Of a stretch of DNA of 64,000 bases, positions 14,977 through 22,568 are shown one piece after another; the first letter of the stretch is position 1; each line of letters opens with the position of its first letter. The notes beneath the pieces were generated by a model. The model ran no database searches, was not told where the DNA came from, and saw only the letters and a program-made list of their open reading frames with translations. Source of the DNA: Candidatus Omnitrophica bacterium UBA6233 (GTDB lineage: Bacteria; Omnitrophota; Gorgyraeia; Gygaellales; Profunditerraquicolaceae); contig DJWJ01000015.1 in NCBI GenBank assembly GCA_002440965.1, positions 1 to 64,000 of the forward strand. Reading direction: 5' to 3'. Both the position numbers and the translations under genes were made by a program.

Positions 14977-15369
14977 TTAACTCCCTCCTGTTGTGTAGAC
15001 TTTATAAACTAAATCGCCTTGCCTGACCCGGGAATTAACCAGTAAACCGATTTCTTGTCCGGTTTTAGCTGAATTTACGGGAACGTGGTCAATTTGCATA
15101 GAAATTATGTTTTGCGTAAAATCCGTAGTGTGGCCTTTAATTTTAATTGTTTCTCCGGCAGATAAGCGAGCCTTTAGCTTGATTACCGCGGCTTGCACAT
15201 GCGGGAAATAATGCGTTATAACCCCAATTACGTTCCCCTTTCTTTTTATTACACTTTTTTTCGGGGAGACAGTTTTCTTCTTGGCAGTTTTTTGGGTTAA
15301 TTTCTTGGCAATTTTATTTTTTGCCGGTTTCTTCTTAACGATTTTCTTAGCCTTCTTCTTTGGCGCCAT
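14977..15369 (-). CDS. Lysine-rich tail fused to EF-Tu-like beta-barrel
   Basis: 130 residues from the ATG at 15369, chosen because GGGAGGTG lies 5 bases upstream; a longer frame to 15405 overlaps the parA end and lacks an RBS. Residues 1-46 are Lys/Ala-rich with repeated 'PKKKAKK' and 'KKPAK' units like histone-H1-type bacterial DNA-binding tails. Residues 48-130 ('GVITHYFPHVQAAVIKL', 'LSAGETIKIKGHTTDFTQNI', 'GQEIGLLVNSRVRQGDLVYK') match the domain-2-like barrel of translation elongation factors found in small 'EF-like' proteins. Probably binds nucleic acid. It starts 13 bases after the ParA-CBM48 gene. Confidence 0.75.
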   Translation of the reverse strand: MAPKKKAKKIVKKKPAKNKIAKKLTQKTAKKKTVSPKKSVIKRKGNVIGVITHYFPHVQAAVIKLKARLSAGETIKIKGHTTDFTQNIISMQIDHVPVNSAKTGQEIGLLVNSRVRQGDLVYKVYTTGGS

Positions 15370-15382
15370 AAGCACCTCCCTC

Positions 15383-16519
15383 TTATTTATTAATATCGAT
15401 TTCAATCAGGGAATCAACCGAACCATAGGGGTTGATTTCTCTTAGAGGATTGGAGGTATCTTCAATCCATTTTCCGTCAATAACAAAACGGTAGCGGTAT
15501 TTACCGCTTGTAAGGTTTAACTTTTTACTCCAGGTTCCGTTATTACTAAGCATACGGTTTGAGTCTTCCAATTTCCAGTTATTGAATTCCCCGGCGATGT
15601 AGACATCTTTGGCATCGGGAGCAAAAACCGAGAATATCACTTCAGTGAGTTTCGGAAGCTCCTTTTTAAGGATTTCATTCATTTTTCTCTCAAGGACGGC
15701 AATCGGCTTAGGCTCGGTTTTTCTAAAAGGCGCGCTTTCGGTTTTTCCTGTATTTTCAGGGCTAGTTTCCTGAGTGATGATTTCTCTTGAAAGGCTGTAA
15801 TAGTCTTTTGCTCCACGGGAGTATTTGTCGAAATTGAATATGTGGGTTCCCTGATTCTGGGCTTCTTTCAATTTTACATTTACATGGATAATATTTGACA
15901 ATAACCTATCCCTAAAGTCAGATTTAATTTTTTCAAGCATTTTGAAAGAATGCGCCAGGCGGGAATCGAAATTTGTTACTAATATTTTGGTGTCCACGAT
16001 GTGATTCAGGCGGTCGCGAACCAAGTTTACTATGCTTAAGAGTTGATCCATGCCTTCCAGCGAAAACCTGCTTGCTTCTACCGGGATAATTACTTCATCA
16101 GCGGCCCGGATGGCGTTTATGGTCAGGATTCCCAGGTTTGGAGGGCAATCTATGAGGATATAGTCGTAATTTACCTTAAAATTGTTTAAAGTATCCCAAA
16201 GGCGGGATTCTCTTCCGATTTCCCCGGCTAGCTCCTGCTCAAGCGTGCTTAAGATAATGCTGGATGGCGCTATGTCGAAATCCGGGCTTACATTCTGGAT
16301 GATATCTTCAAGTTTGGCCTTCTGATGGGTAATTTTCGACAACACATTGTAGATACTGAAATAAGACTTGATGTTTAATCCTAGTGTAGCGTGCGCCTGG
16401 GGGTCAATATCCACCAGTAACACTTTTCTTCCGTTAGCAGCTAAAGAGGCAGCCAAATTAACCGAGGTAGTTGTTTTTCCGCATCCGCCTTTTTGATTGG
16501 TTATAGCGATTATACGCAT
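15383..16519 (-). CDS. ParA/MinD-type ATPase fused to a glycogen-binding (CBM48/AMPK-beta-like) domain
   Basis: 378 residues. Residues 1-250 are a ParA ATPase: deviant Walker A 'KGGCGKTT' (10-17, signature Lys10), 'LVDIDPQAHATLG' (Asp39), and Walker B 'YILIDCPPNLG' (Asp124). A linker (about 251-285) leads to a C-terminal immunoglobulin-like domain (about 292-376) with 'VFAPDAKDVYIAGEFNNW', 'GTWSKKLNL', 'GKYRYRFVIDGKWIEDTSNP': the pattern of AMPK-beta/CBM48 glycogen-binding domains, with Trp315, Trp330 and Trp351 at sugar-stacking or core positions. No ParB is nearby; the operon instead holds a GH57 amylase. A role in placing glycogen or other alpha-glucan bodies on the nucleoid is my inference. 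GGAG precedes the ATG. Confidence 0.88.
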   Translation of the reverse strand: MRIIAITNQKGGCGKTTTSVNLAASLAANGRKVLLVDIDPQAHATLGLNIKSYFSIYNVLSKITHQKAKLEDIIQNVSPDFDIAPSSIILSTLEQELAGEIGRESRLWDTLNNFKVNYDYILIDCPPNLGILTINAIRAADEVIIPVEASRFSLEGMDQLLSIVNLVRDRLNHIVDTKILVTNFDSRLAHSFKMLEKIKSDFRDRLLSNIIHVNVKLKEAQNQGTHIFNFDKYSRGAKDYYSLSREIITQETSPENTGKTESAPFRKTEPKPIAVLERKMNEILKKELPKLTEVIFSVFAPDAKDVYIAGEFNNWKLEDSNRMLSNNGTWSKKLNLTSGKYRYRFVIDGKWIEDTSNPLREINPYGSVDSLIEIDINK

Positions 16520-16537
16520 AGGAATCTAGCTCTCCTT

Positions 16538-17104
16538 TCAGGCTTTAAGAAGCCTAACGTTATCGATAAAAACTATGCCTTTCTTTCCGGAAGTATTCCA
16601 TTCCTCCACGCAAAAAGAAAGGCTGGTGGTTTCCGACCAGTCGTTTAAATTCTTGAAATCGGTCAAGTTTATTTTAAAATCCTTCCAGTTGGAAGGAATA
16701 TTCCTTAAATATATTTCTGATCTCTCCTTGAAAGCGTTTACGAATTCAATCCGTAAGGCTATTCTTTCCCTGGGTTCCATATTCCTGATTGAAAAAGCCA
16801 GCATTTTAAAACGCGCCAAGTTTAAGTGATTCAAATTAAGGCTGTAGACTTCTTTTTTGGCGGGGTCGAAATTGAAATTTATCTTCGCGGGATCGTTTTG
16901 AAGGATCAAGGCGGTTTCAGAATGCAAATTATGCCTTTTAGATACGGAAGAAAATATAGTTGTAGACAAGCCAACCATCAGAAATATGCTTACAATAAAA
17001 AGATTCTTGAAAAGTTTTGGATAAGCTTTATTTCTCTTTTTCTTCTTTGAAGAAGCATCAAGGTAGATTTTTGCTAGGTGTTCGTAGATATCTTTTTTAT
17101 CCAT
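16538..17104 (-). CDS. Membrane-anchored probable carbohydrate-binding protein
   Basis: 188 residues from ATG 17104 ('MDKKDIYEHLAKIYLD'); an in-frame TTG at 17146 overlapping the GH57 stop is an alternative. A cytoplasmic segment of about 35 residues with an amphipathic helix and a 'KKKKRNK' basic run leads to one membrane helix (about 36-52). The external part is a beta-sandwich ('FVNAFKERSEIYLRNI', 'NWKDFKINLTDFKNLNDWS', 'GIVFIDNVRL') resembling CBM11/CIA30-type sugar-binding modules. The basic N-terminus could contact the ParA encoded 18 bases downstream; that is speculation. Confidence 0.65.
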   Translation of the reverse strand: MDKKDIYEHLAKIYLDASSKKKKRNKAYPKLFKNLFIVSIFLMVGLSTTIFSSVSKRHNLHSETALILQNDPAKINFNFDPAKKEVYSLNLNHLNLARFKMLAFSIRNMEPRERIALRIEFVNAFKERSEIYLRNIPSNWKDFKINLTDFKNLNDWSETTSLSFCVEEWNTSGKKGIVFIDNVRLLKA

Positions 17105-17142
17105 TTTAACTTGAACATTTATAACATAAAAGTCCTTAGATG

Positions 17143-18702
17143 TCAAGCACTTAGAGGGTTTGACAAGTAATCGGGAATGGGTTTTTTGATTATTGAGTAA
17201 AAGTTACATAAATGCAGGCGGAATAACCTGTCGAAGGATCCTTCAGGGTCTTCTCCATACCACCAGAACCAGTCGCTGCCTTCCAAAACATAAATCTGTT
17301 TTAAGGCAAGCTGTAGTTCTTGGTTCGATAATCTGGAGCCGGCTTCATCTAATTCTTTTCGCGCGGCAAGCAGCCACTCCCAAGCCTTAACTTTATAGTA
17401 ATTCCCCATCCATTTATTGAAATTGCCGTAAATCCATGACCCGGCGCTTAGGTGTTTGATTTTGGATTTAGCCGGATGATTTTCTAAATATTCAGATATT
17501 GTTGTAACCTTGATGGTGTTAGAATCGCAAAGGCGCTGATAAAGCAACTCCAGAAAATCATGGCCGTCATTGGTATAATATTCCCAGGCGTTTTCTCCAT
17601 CCATTGCTATCGTAACCAGAACATCTTCATTTTTGAACGCCTTGTTTATATTGTCCAGATGTTGCATAAAATCCGCTACCGCGTTCTCCGCCTTCCATGA
17701 ATGATAAACAAATCCGATTAGGTCTGAAAGGTTGCGGTCGCGAAATATGATTCTTAACTCCCCCTCCCTCCTTTTTAATAAGTGAGGTTGGTAGAGCAGT
17801 TTAGTGTCCCTCTTTTTTGATTTAAAAGATTTAAAAAGTAAAGCCTCATCCGTGACTATCCATTTTATTCCGGAGCCGATTATAAATGGCAGGATACTTT
17901 CGCTTACCGATTCTTCTGACGGCCACATTCCCCGGGGCGCCATCCCGAATCTTTCCTGATAAAAATTTACGGCCGTATCGATTTGAATCTTGGCGTCTTG
18001 CGGATAGCGGAATTCCGATTTTGGCAAAAGGCTTTGGAGGTTTGCTTCTTTGGCGCTATTTGAACTGCATAAAAGCGGCAATATTGGATGATAATATGGC
18101 GTTACGCTTAGTTCTATTTGGCCGGCTGCGCAAGACCGTTTATAATCAGGGATTATTTCTCTTAGAATGGTTATTTGTTTGTCTAGAACAAGGCGTTTAT
18201 CCTCTTCAGTAAAAAACCTGCCTTTAGATATAATTGTTCTTAACTCCGGGAATTTTGAGCGGAAAGAAGGGTCAATCCAGGCTAAATTAAACCAAGTCTG
18301 AAGGTCCAGATAGTCCTGGATATCGAACTCTTCTCTTTTTTGTTTCTTAAAGTATAATTCATAATAGCGGGGAAAATTAGAGATAACTTTGTCTTTGTTG
18401 ATGGAAAAGAAATTATTTAAAATAAAATGCTTTTCGCTTGGGGAGAGTTTTTTTGCTTCTTTATAAGAAAGTTCAAGAAAAGTATCCCTTACGGAATCAT
18501 TTGTATAATTTTCTATCTGTTCGAATAACGATGGGACGATATTGAAAGTTTGATGAATCTTGGGGAATTTCTCTAAAATTTGCACCATATCCAGGTAATC
18601 TTTAACCCCGTGAAGCCTTACCCAAGGAAGATTAGCTTCATTGGTAAGCAGATCTTTGTAATACGGTTGGTGCATATGGAAGATGAAGGCCAAGTTTAGC
18701 AT
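17143..18702 (-). CDS. Glycoside hydrolase family 57 (alpha-amylase type)
   Basis: 519 residues with GH57 motifs: 'FHMHQPYYKDLL' (7-18, motif 1), 'GMWPSEESVSESILPF' (region of the catalytic nucleophile) and 'VTIAMDGENAWEYY' (motif 4 with the acid Asp), plus the C-terminal helical region ('WAWEWLLAARKELDEAG'-like). There is no signal peptide, so the enzyme is cytoplasmic and acts on stored alpha-glucan: either amylase or 4-alpha-glucanotransferase/branching enzyme, which GH57 sequences do not separate easily. It heads the operon that includes a ParA-glycogen-binding fusion. Confidence 0.85.
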   Translation of the reverse strand: MLNLAFIFHMHQPYYKDLLTNEANLPWVRLHGVKDYLDMVQILEKFPKIHQTFNIVPSLFEQIENYTNDSVRDTFLELSYKEAKKLSPSEKHFILNNFFSINKDKVISNFPRYYELYFKKQKREEFDIQDYLDLQTWFNLAWIDPSFRSKFPELRTIISKGRFFTEEDKRLVLDKQITILREIIPDYKRSCAAGQIELSVTPYYHPILPLLCSSNSAKEANLQSLLPKSEFRYPQDAKIQIDTAVNFYQERFGMAPRGMWPSEESVSESILPFIIGSGIKWIVTDEALLFKSFKSKKRDTKLLYQPHLLKRREGELRIIFRDRNLSDLIGFVYHSWKAENAVADFMQHLDNINKAFKNEDVLVTIAMDGENAWEYYTNDGHDFLELLYQRLCDSNTIKVTTISEYLENHPAKSKIKHLSAGSWIYGNFNKWMGNYYKVKAWEWLLAARKELDEAGSRLSNQELQLALKQIYVLEGSDWFWWYGEDPEGSFDRLFRLHLCNFYSIIKKPIPDYLSNPLSA

Positions 18703-18717
18703 AGGATGAAAAATATA

Positions 18718-18749
18718 CAGGTCTATGGTCTATAGTCGATAGCCTATAG
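18718..18749. repeat. Left arm of CAGGTCTATAGTC-type repeat (locus 1)
   Basis: CAGGTCTATGGTCTATAGTC (from 18718) continues into GATAGCCTATAG. Related arms occur at 19123-19178, 21798-21907 and 23402-23504. It overlaps the last codons of the four-helix-bundle pseudogene. Confidence 0.7.
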
Positions 18750-19101
18750 TTTTAAATAATTACGAAAGCTATGGAGCATTTTTGAGAGTTCTTCGCACCT
18801 TTTATAATATACATCAAATTCAGATTGTTTGATATATTTTTGTTCCAAGCTTAGGTATAATAAGGTAACTACTTCATATAAAGAACCAATAGCTATTTGC
18901 AGGAATCTTGCGAGGTCTGTGTCTGAACGCCTGCCTTCTCCTTCGGCGATATTTAGGCTTATAGATACTGCTGCCCTATTTAGCTGGCTAATAATGCCGA
19001 ATTTTTCGTCTTCAGGGAATTTTTTGGTTAGGCTATAGACTTCTTTAGCAAATTTTACTGATTCTTGCCAGATTTTTTAAGCTTTCAAATTTAAACGCCA
19101 T
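18744..19101 (-). pseudogene. Four-helix-bundle (23S rRNA IVP / S23 type) protein, frameshifted
   Basis: From ATG 19101 the frame reads MAFKFESLKN and then goes wrong; in the next frame the sequence continues 'WQESVKFAKEVYSLTKKFP', 'GIISQLNRAAVSISLNIAEG', 'RFLQIAIGSLYEVVTLLYL' and ends 'SFRNYLKL' at 18744. This is the four-helix-bundle family ('MAF.FE.L.IWQ.S..FA..VY'). The break is at a run of six A (complement of 19073-19078); five A would restore the frame. It is thus a one-base insertion, a sequencing or assembly slip, or frameshift-dependent expression. The gene sits between two arms of a repeat that occurs without any gene twice nearby. Confidence 0.8.
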
Positions 19102-19122
19102 TTTCGTTTATTTACCTTTGGC

Positions 19123-19178
19123 CATCGACTATTGACCTGGAGCTATCAGGATAATCATAGGCCTAAAGCTATCAGAGT
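19123..19178. repeat. Right arm of CAGGTCTATAGTC-type repeat (locus 1)
   Basis: CATCGACTATTGACCTGGAG followed by CTATCAGG, then AGGCCTAAAGCTATCAGAG. The same 'CTATTGACCTG.AGCTATCAG' ending closes the gene-less copies at about 21890-21907 and 23470-23492. Confidence 0.7.
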
Positions 19179-19181
19179 AAT

Positions 19182-19222
19182 AAAAAAGCCCTCGGAGGTT
19201 TTTGCCCCCCAAGGGCTTTTTT
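19182..19222. terminator. Bidirectional terminator downstream of the porin
   Basis: AAAAAAGCCCT (19182-19192) pairs with AGGGCTTTTTT (19212-19222), with further partial pairing inside. T-runs on both strands allow termination in both directions; the minus-strand porin ends 17 bases upstream. Confidence 0.85.
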
Positions 19223-19238
19223 ATTTACATCAGTTGTA

Positions 19239-20537
19239 TTAGAATGTTACCTTCATTGAGCCGATTACCTGTGAGGCGTTGCCACGGCTATCAGCTATAG
19301 CGTTTCCGCAAGCAAAATAACCCCAGGTAAGGCCTAACTGCACATCTTCGGTATAATCGTAGGTAGCCGTAAGATCAAATTCGTTGCCAAGATTCTTTTT
19401 AGTTGTAGTTGGAATTAATTCATTATTGTAGAGGCTATTATAACCAGATACTTCTTTCACGAGAGAGAAGTTGGTAACGCTACCAGTAAGGGTAACATCA
19501 TCCGCAGGTTTTACGCTGCCTCTAACACCTATTGCCTGCATATTGCTGAAAGGCAATATCGCGTAAGCAATGTTTCCTAATACTTGGTTATAATACATTG
19601 GATCCCAGCCGCTATATTTACCGCCTTTAGGCCCGGAAAGATAAGTATAACCGGCTCCGATGGAAGGAGTAAATTTAACTTTGGAGAAGGTATAATCTGC
19701 CATAGCTTGCAGAGCATAGGCCTTGCGTTTATCCGAAGTATTGTTGCTACTAAGAACTCTATCCATACCAAATTGCCAGGCGCCTTCTAAGGATAGTTTT
19801 AAATCAGTGATTGGCTTGGCTGTGATTAAAGCGCCAAGAGTGTAAACATTATCTTTTTTACTGTTGTTGGCTTCTTCTGCTTTGCTCCTCTTATCCCAGA
19901 TGTAACCTTGAACATTTAATTTCTTGCTTACATCATAGGAAGCGTTTACGCCGAATAAATCCGCGTCATCGTCAGCATTGGTATTGCTATTCGAAATCTT
20001 TGCGTAAACCGCGTCAATAACTAGCGGGTCGTAATTCAAAGTTGCCCTGATTGCGTCAAAAGCATTTCTCACACTTAAGTCAGCGGGAAATCCGTTCAAA
20101 GCATCTGAAGTATAATTATTGCTGTTACCTATGATTAACTGGTTACCAAACCTTATTTCCTGGCGGCCTAAAGTAAGGCTTAAAGGTGAATAAAGGAATT
20201 CCTTCAAGGTAACATAAGCTAAGTCAAGGTCAATATCGGTAGATGAATTGCTTTCAGTTGTCCAGCTTCTTTCATTGATTAATCTGACCGTTGCAATCAC
20301 GTTATCGGTTAAATCCGCGTCAACTCTTAAGCGGGTCTGTGTGCCAAAAAGCCTGTTGCGCTCTTTGGTGTTTGTGCCAGTTCCAGGGTCAGGCGTACCC
20401 AAATCAAAATTATTTCTGGCTATTCCGTAGAGAGCGATGTCTCCGGAAACCTTCACATTCTGCACTTCGGCGTAAGCGGCAAAAGTCGTGCCGACCACAA
20501 ATAGAAGCGCTAATACTAAAATCAAGCGTTTACTCAT
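19239..20537 (-). CDS. Outer-membrane beta-barrel porin (alginate-export-like)
   Basis: 432 residues with a signal peptide (1-23, 'AYA-EV') and a C-terminal 'IGSMKVTF' ending in Phe, the recognition mark for outer-membrane insertion. Alternating beta-strands and 'LRVDADLTDNVIATVRLINE', 'TLGRQEIRFGNQLIIGN' match the alginate-export/porin type barrels that I would expect to have 16-18 strands. It has its own promoter, a long leader of about 100 bases, a strong RBS (GGAGGAG) and a strong terminator, all signs of high expression. Solute unknown. Confidence 0.85.
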   Translation of the reverse strand: MSKRLILVLALLFVVGTTFAAYAEVQNVKVSGDIALYGIARNNFDLGTPDPGTGTNTKERNRLFGTQTRLRVDADLTDNVIATVRLINERSWTTESNSSTDIDLDLAYVTLKEFLYSPLSLTLGRQEIRFGNQLIIGNSNNYTSDALNGFPADLSVRNAFDAIRATLNYDPLVIDAVYAKISNSNTNADDDADLFGVNASYDVSKKLNVQGYIWDKRSKAEEANNSKKDNVYTLGALITAKPITDLKLSLEGAWQFGMDRVLSSNNTSDKRKAYALQAMADYTFSKVKFTPSIGAGYTYLSGPKGGKYSGWDPMYYNQVLGNIAYAILPFSNMQAIGVRGSVKPADDVTLTGSVTNFSLVKEVSGYNSLYNNELIPTTTKKNLGNEFDLTATYDYTEDVQLGLTWGYFACGNAIADSRGNASQVIGSMKVTF

Positions 20538-20640
20538 TTTACTTCTCCTCCTTTTTTAAGTCCCTGTTTTTATGTTAACCAGGCTCATCAGCATTGATGT
20601 GTTAGCCTAGGCGATGTTCATTTTAAAAACAACCTTATAC

Positions 20641-20669
20641 TTTTTAACATATAACCTTTTATTTGTCAA
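20641..20669 (-). promoter_or_regulatory. Candidate promoter of the porin gene
   Basis: On the minus strand: TTGACA (20669-20664), 17-base spacer, TAAAAA (20646-20641). The -10 is weak but the -35 is perfect, and the leader that follows belongs only to the porin. Confidence 0.5.
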
Positions 20670-21132
20670 GAGTTTTTTGGCGTTTGGGTTTTTTAGATAA
20701 ATACTGGGATTTTGGCCCCAGAGCTATGCTGATTACGGAAGAATTTCCATTAGGAATTATATTTATAATACAGCTTTCCTGTTCCCGCTCGAAGTTCATT
20801 ATGCAGTCGCCGTATTCGGTTATGTTTAACAGGGCCCAGTTATGCATCGGCATCTGCTCTTTATAGAAATTAACCACCTGATCGGTTGTCGCCTTCCCTT
20901 TGTATTTTAATAGTCCGACCCGCGTGCCGGAACTTTCAAAAGAATAAGAATCTTTGGCTGAAATTTTGAAACCTGCCGGGACAGGCAAATCCGAAAATTT
21001 TGACAAGGATTGCCGGGCTTGCAAAGTTTGGGCAGATGCGCCTTGATTTGCAAGCGAAGCGCAGCCGGTTAAAAGAGTAGTTAGCAGATAGCAGGCAGCA
21101 GGCAAGAAAAGCAGCTTCTTAGAGATACTCAT
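20659..21132 (-). CDS. Lipoprotein, function unknown
   Basis: 157 residues. A lipobox 'LLTGC' puts the lipidated Cys at 24. The mature domain ('VPAGFKISAKDSYSFESSG', 'RVGLLKYKGKATTDQVVNFY', 'NWALLNITEYGDCIMNFERE') matches a family of small periplasmic lipoproteins seen in several deltaproteobacterial and Omnitrophota-like genomes, without a known function. It overlaps the PHP gene by 4 bases. Confidence 0.65.
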   Translation of the reverse strand: MSISKKLLFLPAACYLLTTLLTGCASLANQGASAQTLQARQSLSKFSDLPVPAGFKISAKDSYSFESSGTRVGLLKYKGKATTDQVVNFYKEQMPMHNWALLNITEYGDCIMNFEREQESCIINIIPNGNSSVISIALGPKSQYLSKKPKRQKTLDK

Positions 21133-21788
21133 AGCGCCCCCTTTCTCTTCAAGAATTCGGTTACGTCAGAATAAATTATTTCCAGTTCATCTTTAGTTAA
21201 ACCGGAATTTATTCCTATTTCAATCAGGCGTTCAGGAGAAATAATGTCTTCCGGCGAATGAGCATCTTGATTAAGGATCAATTTTGCCCCGAACTTTCTT
21301 GTCTGATTGATTACATGCGAATTTGTGTCGGAATGGCCGCGGCGGCTGGTAATTTCCAGAAATATGCCTCTATCTTTTGCCAGCGATGTATCTTCATCTG
21401 TAATAAGCCCCGGGTGAGCAAGTATGTCGATATCCGCTAAAAGCGCCAGCTTATTAGTGTCTTTAACTACGGGTTCAATCGGAGTTTCACCATGGGCTAT
21501 GATTATTTTTATTCCCTGTTTTCTGGCGAAGGCCGCTAAAGGTTTAAATTGTTCTGGAGGTAAGTGGGTTAATTCTATTCCCGGAAGAATCTTGATCTTT
21601 GAATCCTTTGGCCACCTGCGGCAGAATTCCACAACTGCTGAGCAAATCGGTTTTATATTGCTATAGTCAGCGTGGTCAGTAAGGGCAATCACTTCGTATC
21701 CTTTACTAAGATAGCGCATGACTACTTCCGAAGGAAGCAGATGCCCGTCGCTTAATAAGGTGTGTGCGTGCAAGTTATAATTATACAT
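21129..21788 (-). CDS. PHP-domain metal-dependent phosphoesterase
   Basis: 219 residues with all PHP metal ligands in order: 'LHAHTLLSDG' (H7, H9, D14), 'ALTDHADY', 'LPGIELTHL', 'IIIAHGE', 'DILAHPG' and 'LNQDAHSP'. The fold acts on phosphoesters with two or three metal ions. Stand-alone PHP proteins of this length include histidinol-phosphatase-like and nucleotide or 3',5'-phosphoesterases; the substrate cannot be told from sequence. Coupled to the lipoprotein gene downstream. Confidence 0.8.
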   Translation of the reverse strand: MYNYNLHAHTLLSDGHLLPSEVVMRYLSKGYEVIALTDHADYSNIKPICSAVVEFCRRWPKDSKIKILPGIELTHLPPEQFKPLAAFARKQGIKIIIAHGETPIEPVVKDTNKLALLADIDILAHPGLITDEDTSLAKDRGIFLEITSRRGHSDTNSHVINQTRKFGAKLILNQDAHSPEDIISPERLIEIGINSGLTKDELEIIYSDVTEFLKRKGAL

Positions 21789-21797
21789 TTTATATTA

Positions 21798-21907
21798 AGG
21801 TCTATGTTAACTTTGATAGCACAGGCCTAGTTTGTCCCGATACAACAGGCCTATAGTCTATAGTTTTTACTATTGACTATCGACTATTGACCTGAAGCTA
21901 TTAGAGT
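21798..21907. repeat. CAGGTCTATAGTC-type inverted repeat, empty copy (locus 2)
   Basis: AGGTCTATG...TTTGATAGCACAGGCC opens and CAGGCCTATAGTCTATAG, then TATTGACTATCGACTATTGA and CCTGAAGCTATTAGAG close the element. The arms match those around the four-helix-bundle gene but hold no ORF. Confidence 0.7.
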
Positions 21908-21940
21908 TATAGCGACCTGCCATTTTTCAAGATATATCAG

Positions 21941-22015
21941 TGCCCCTGGCAGGAATCGAACCTGCCACACGCAGTTTAGGAAACTGCTGCTCTATCCTTA
22001 TGAGCTACAGGGGCA
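21941..22015 (-). tRNA. tRNA-Arg (anticodon CCU)
   Basis: A 75-nt cloverleaf with acceptor TGCCCCT/AGGGGCA, anticodon stem GCAGT/ACTGC around TTCCTAA (anticodon CCT), and T-arm GGCAGGTTCGATTCCTGCC. No encoded CCA. It begins 4 bases after the apt stop codon, so it may be cut from the sigma-apt transcript. Confidence 0.95.
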
Positions 22016-22019
22016 GAAT

Positions 22020-22553
22020 TTAATGGCCTCGGAATTTGACCAGCGAAAAAACAGGGTAATCCTTTAATTTTTCTTTACCTTTAAGATCAATCAGTTCTAT
22101 AACAAAGCCAATCCCCTGAATTTTTCCTTTGAGTTGGTTTATGAGGCTTATTACAGCTTTTACTGTTCCGCCTGTAGCCAAAAGATCGTCAATGATCAGG
22201 ATCTTTTCGCCCGGCTTTATCGAATCTTCGTGGATTTCTAAAGTGTCGGTTCCGTATTCCAGTTCGTAGGATGCGGAAATTGTTTTACGGGGAAGCTTTC
22301 CTTTTTTACGGACAGGGATAAAACCCGCTCCGATTTTATGGGCAATAGCAGCCCCAAAGATAAAACCGCGCGCTTCGATCCCGACTACCTTACCGATCTT
22401 TTTGCCTTTATATTTATTGCTCAACAGGCTTATAGCTTTTTTGAAAGCCTTTTTATCGTGGATTAAGGATGTTATATCGCGAAAAATTATTCCCGGTTTA
22501 GGGAAGTCAACTATGCTGATAATCGATTTTTCCAACACAGGGTCATTTTTCAT
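22020..22553 (-). CDS. apt: Adenine phosphoribosyltransferase
   Basis: 177 residues; APT signatures 'FPKPGIIFRDITSLIHD', 'GIEARGFIFGAAIAHKIGAGF', 'VRKKGKLP' and the PRPP-binding loop 'VLIIDDLLATGGTVKA'. It salvages adenine to AMP using PRPP in the cytoplasm. Starts 15 bases after the sigma factor gene. Confidence 0.95.
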   Translation of the reverse strand: MKNDPVLEKSIISIVDFPKPGIIFRDITSLIHDKKAFKKAISLLSNKYKGKKIGKVVGIEARGFIFGAAIAHKIGAGFIPVRKKGKLPRKTISASYELEYGTDTLEIHEDSIKPGEKILIIDDLLATGGTVKAVISLINQLKGKIQGIGFVIELIDLKGKEKLKDYPVFSLVKFRGH

Positions 22554-22568
22554 TGTTCGGTCCTTCTT

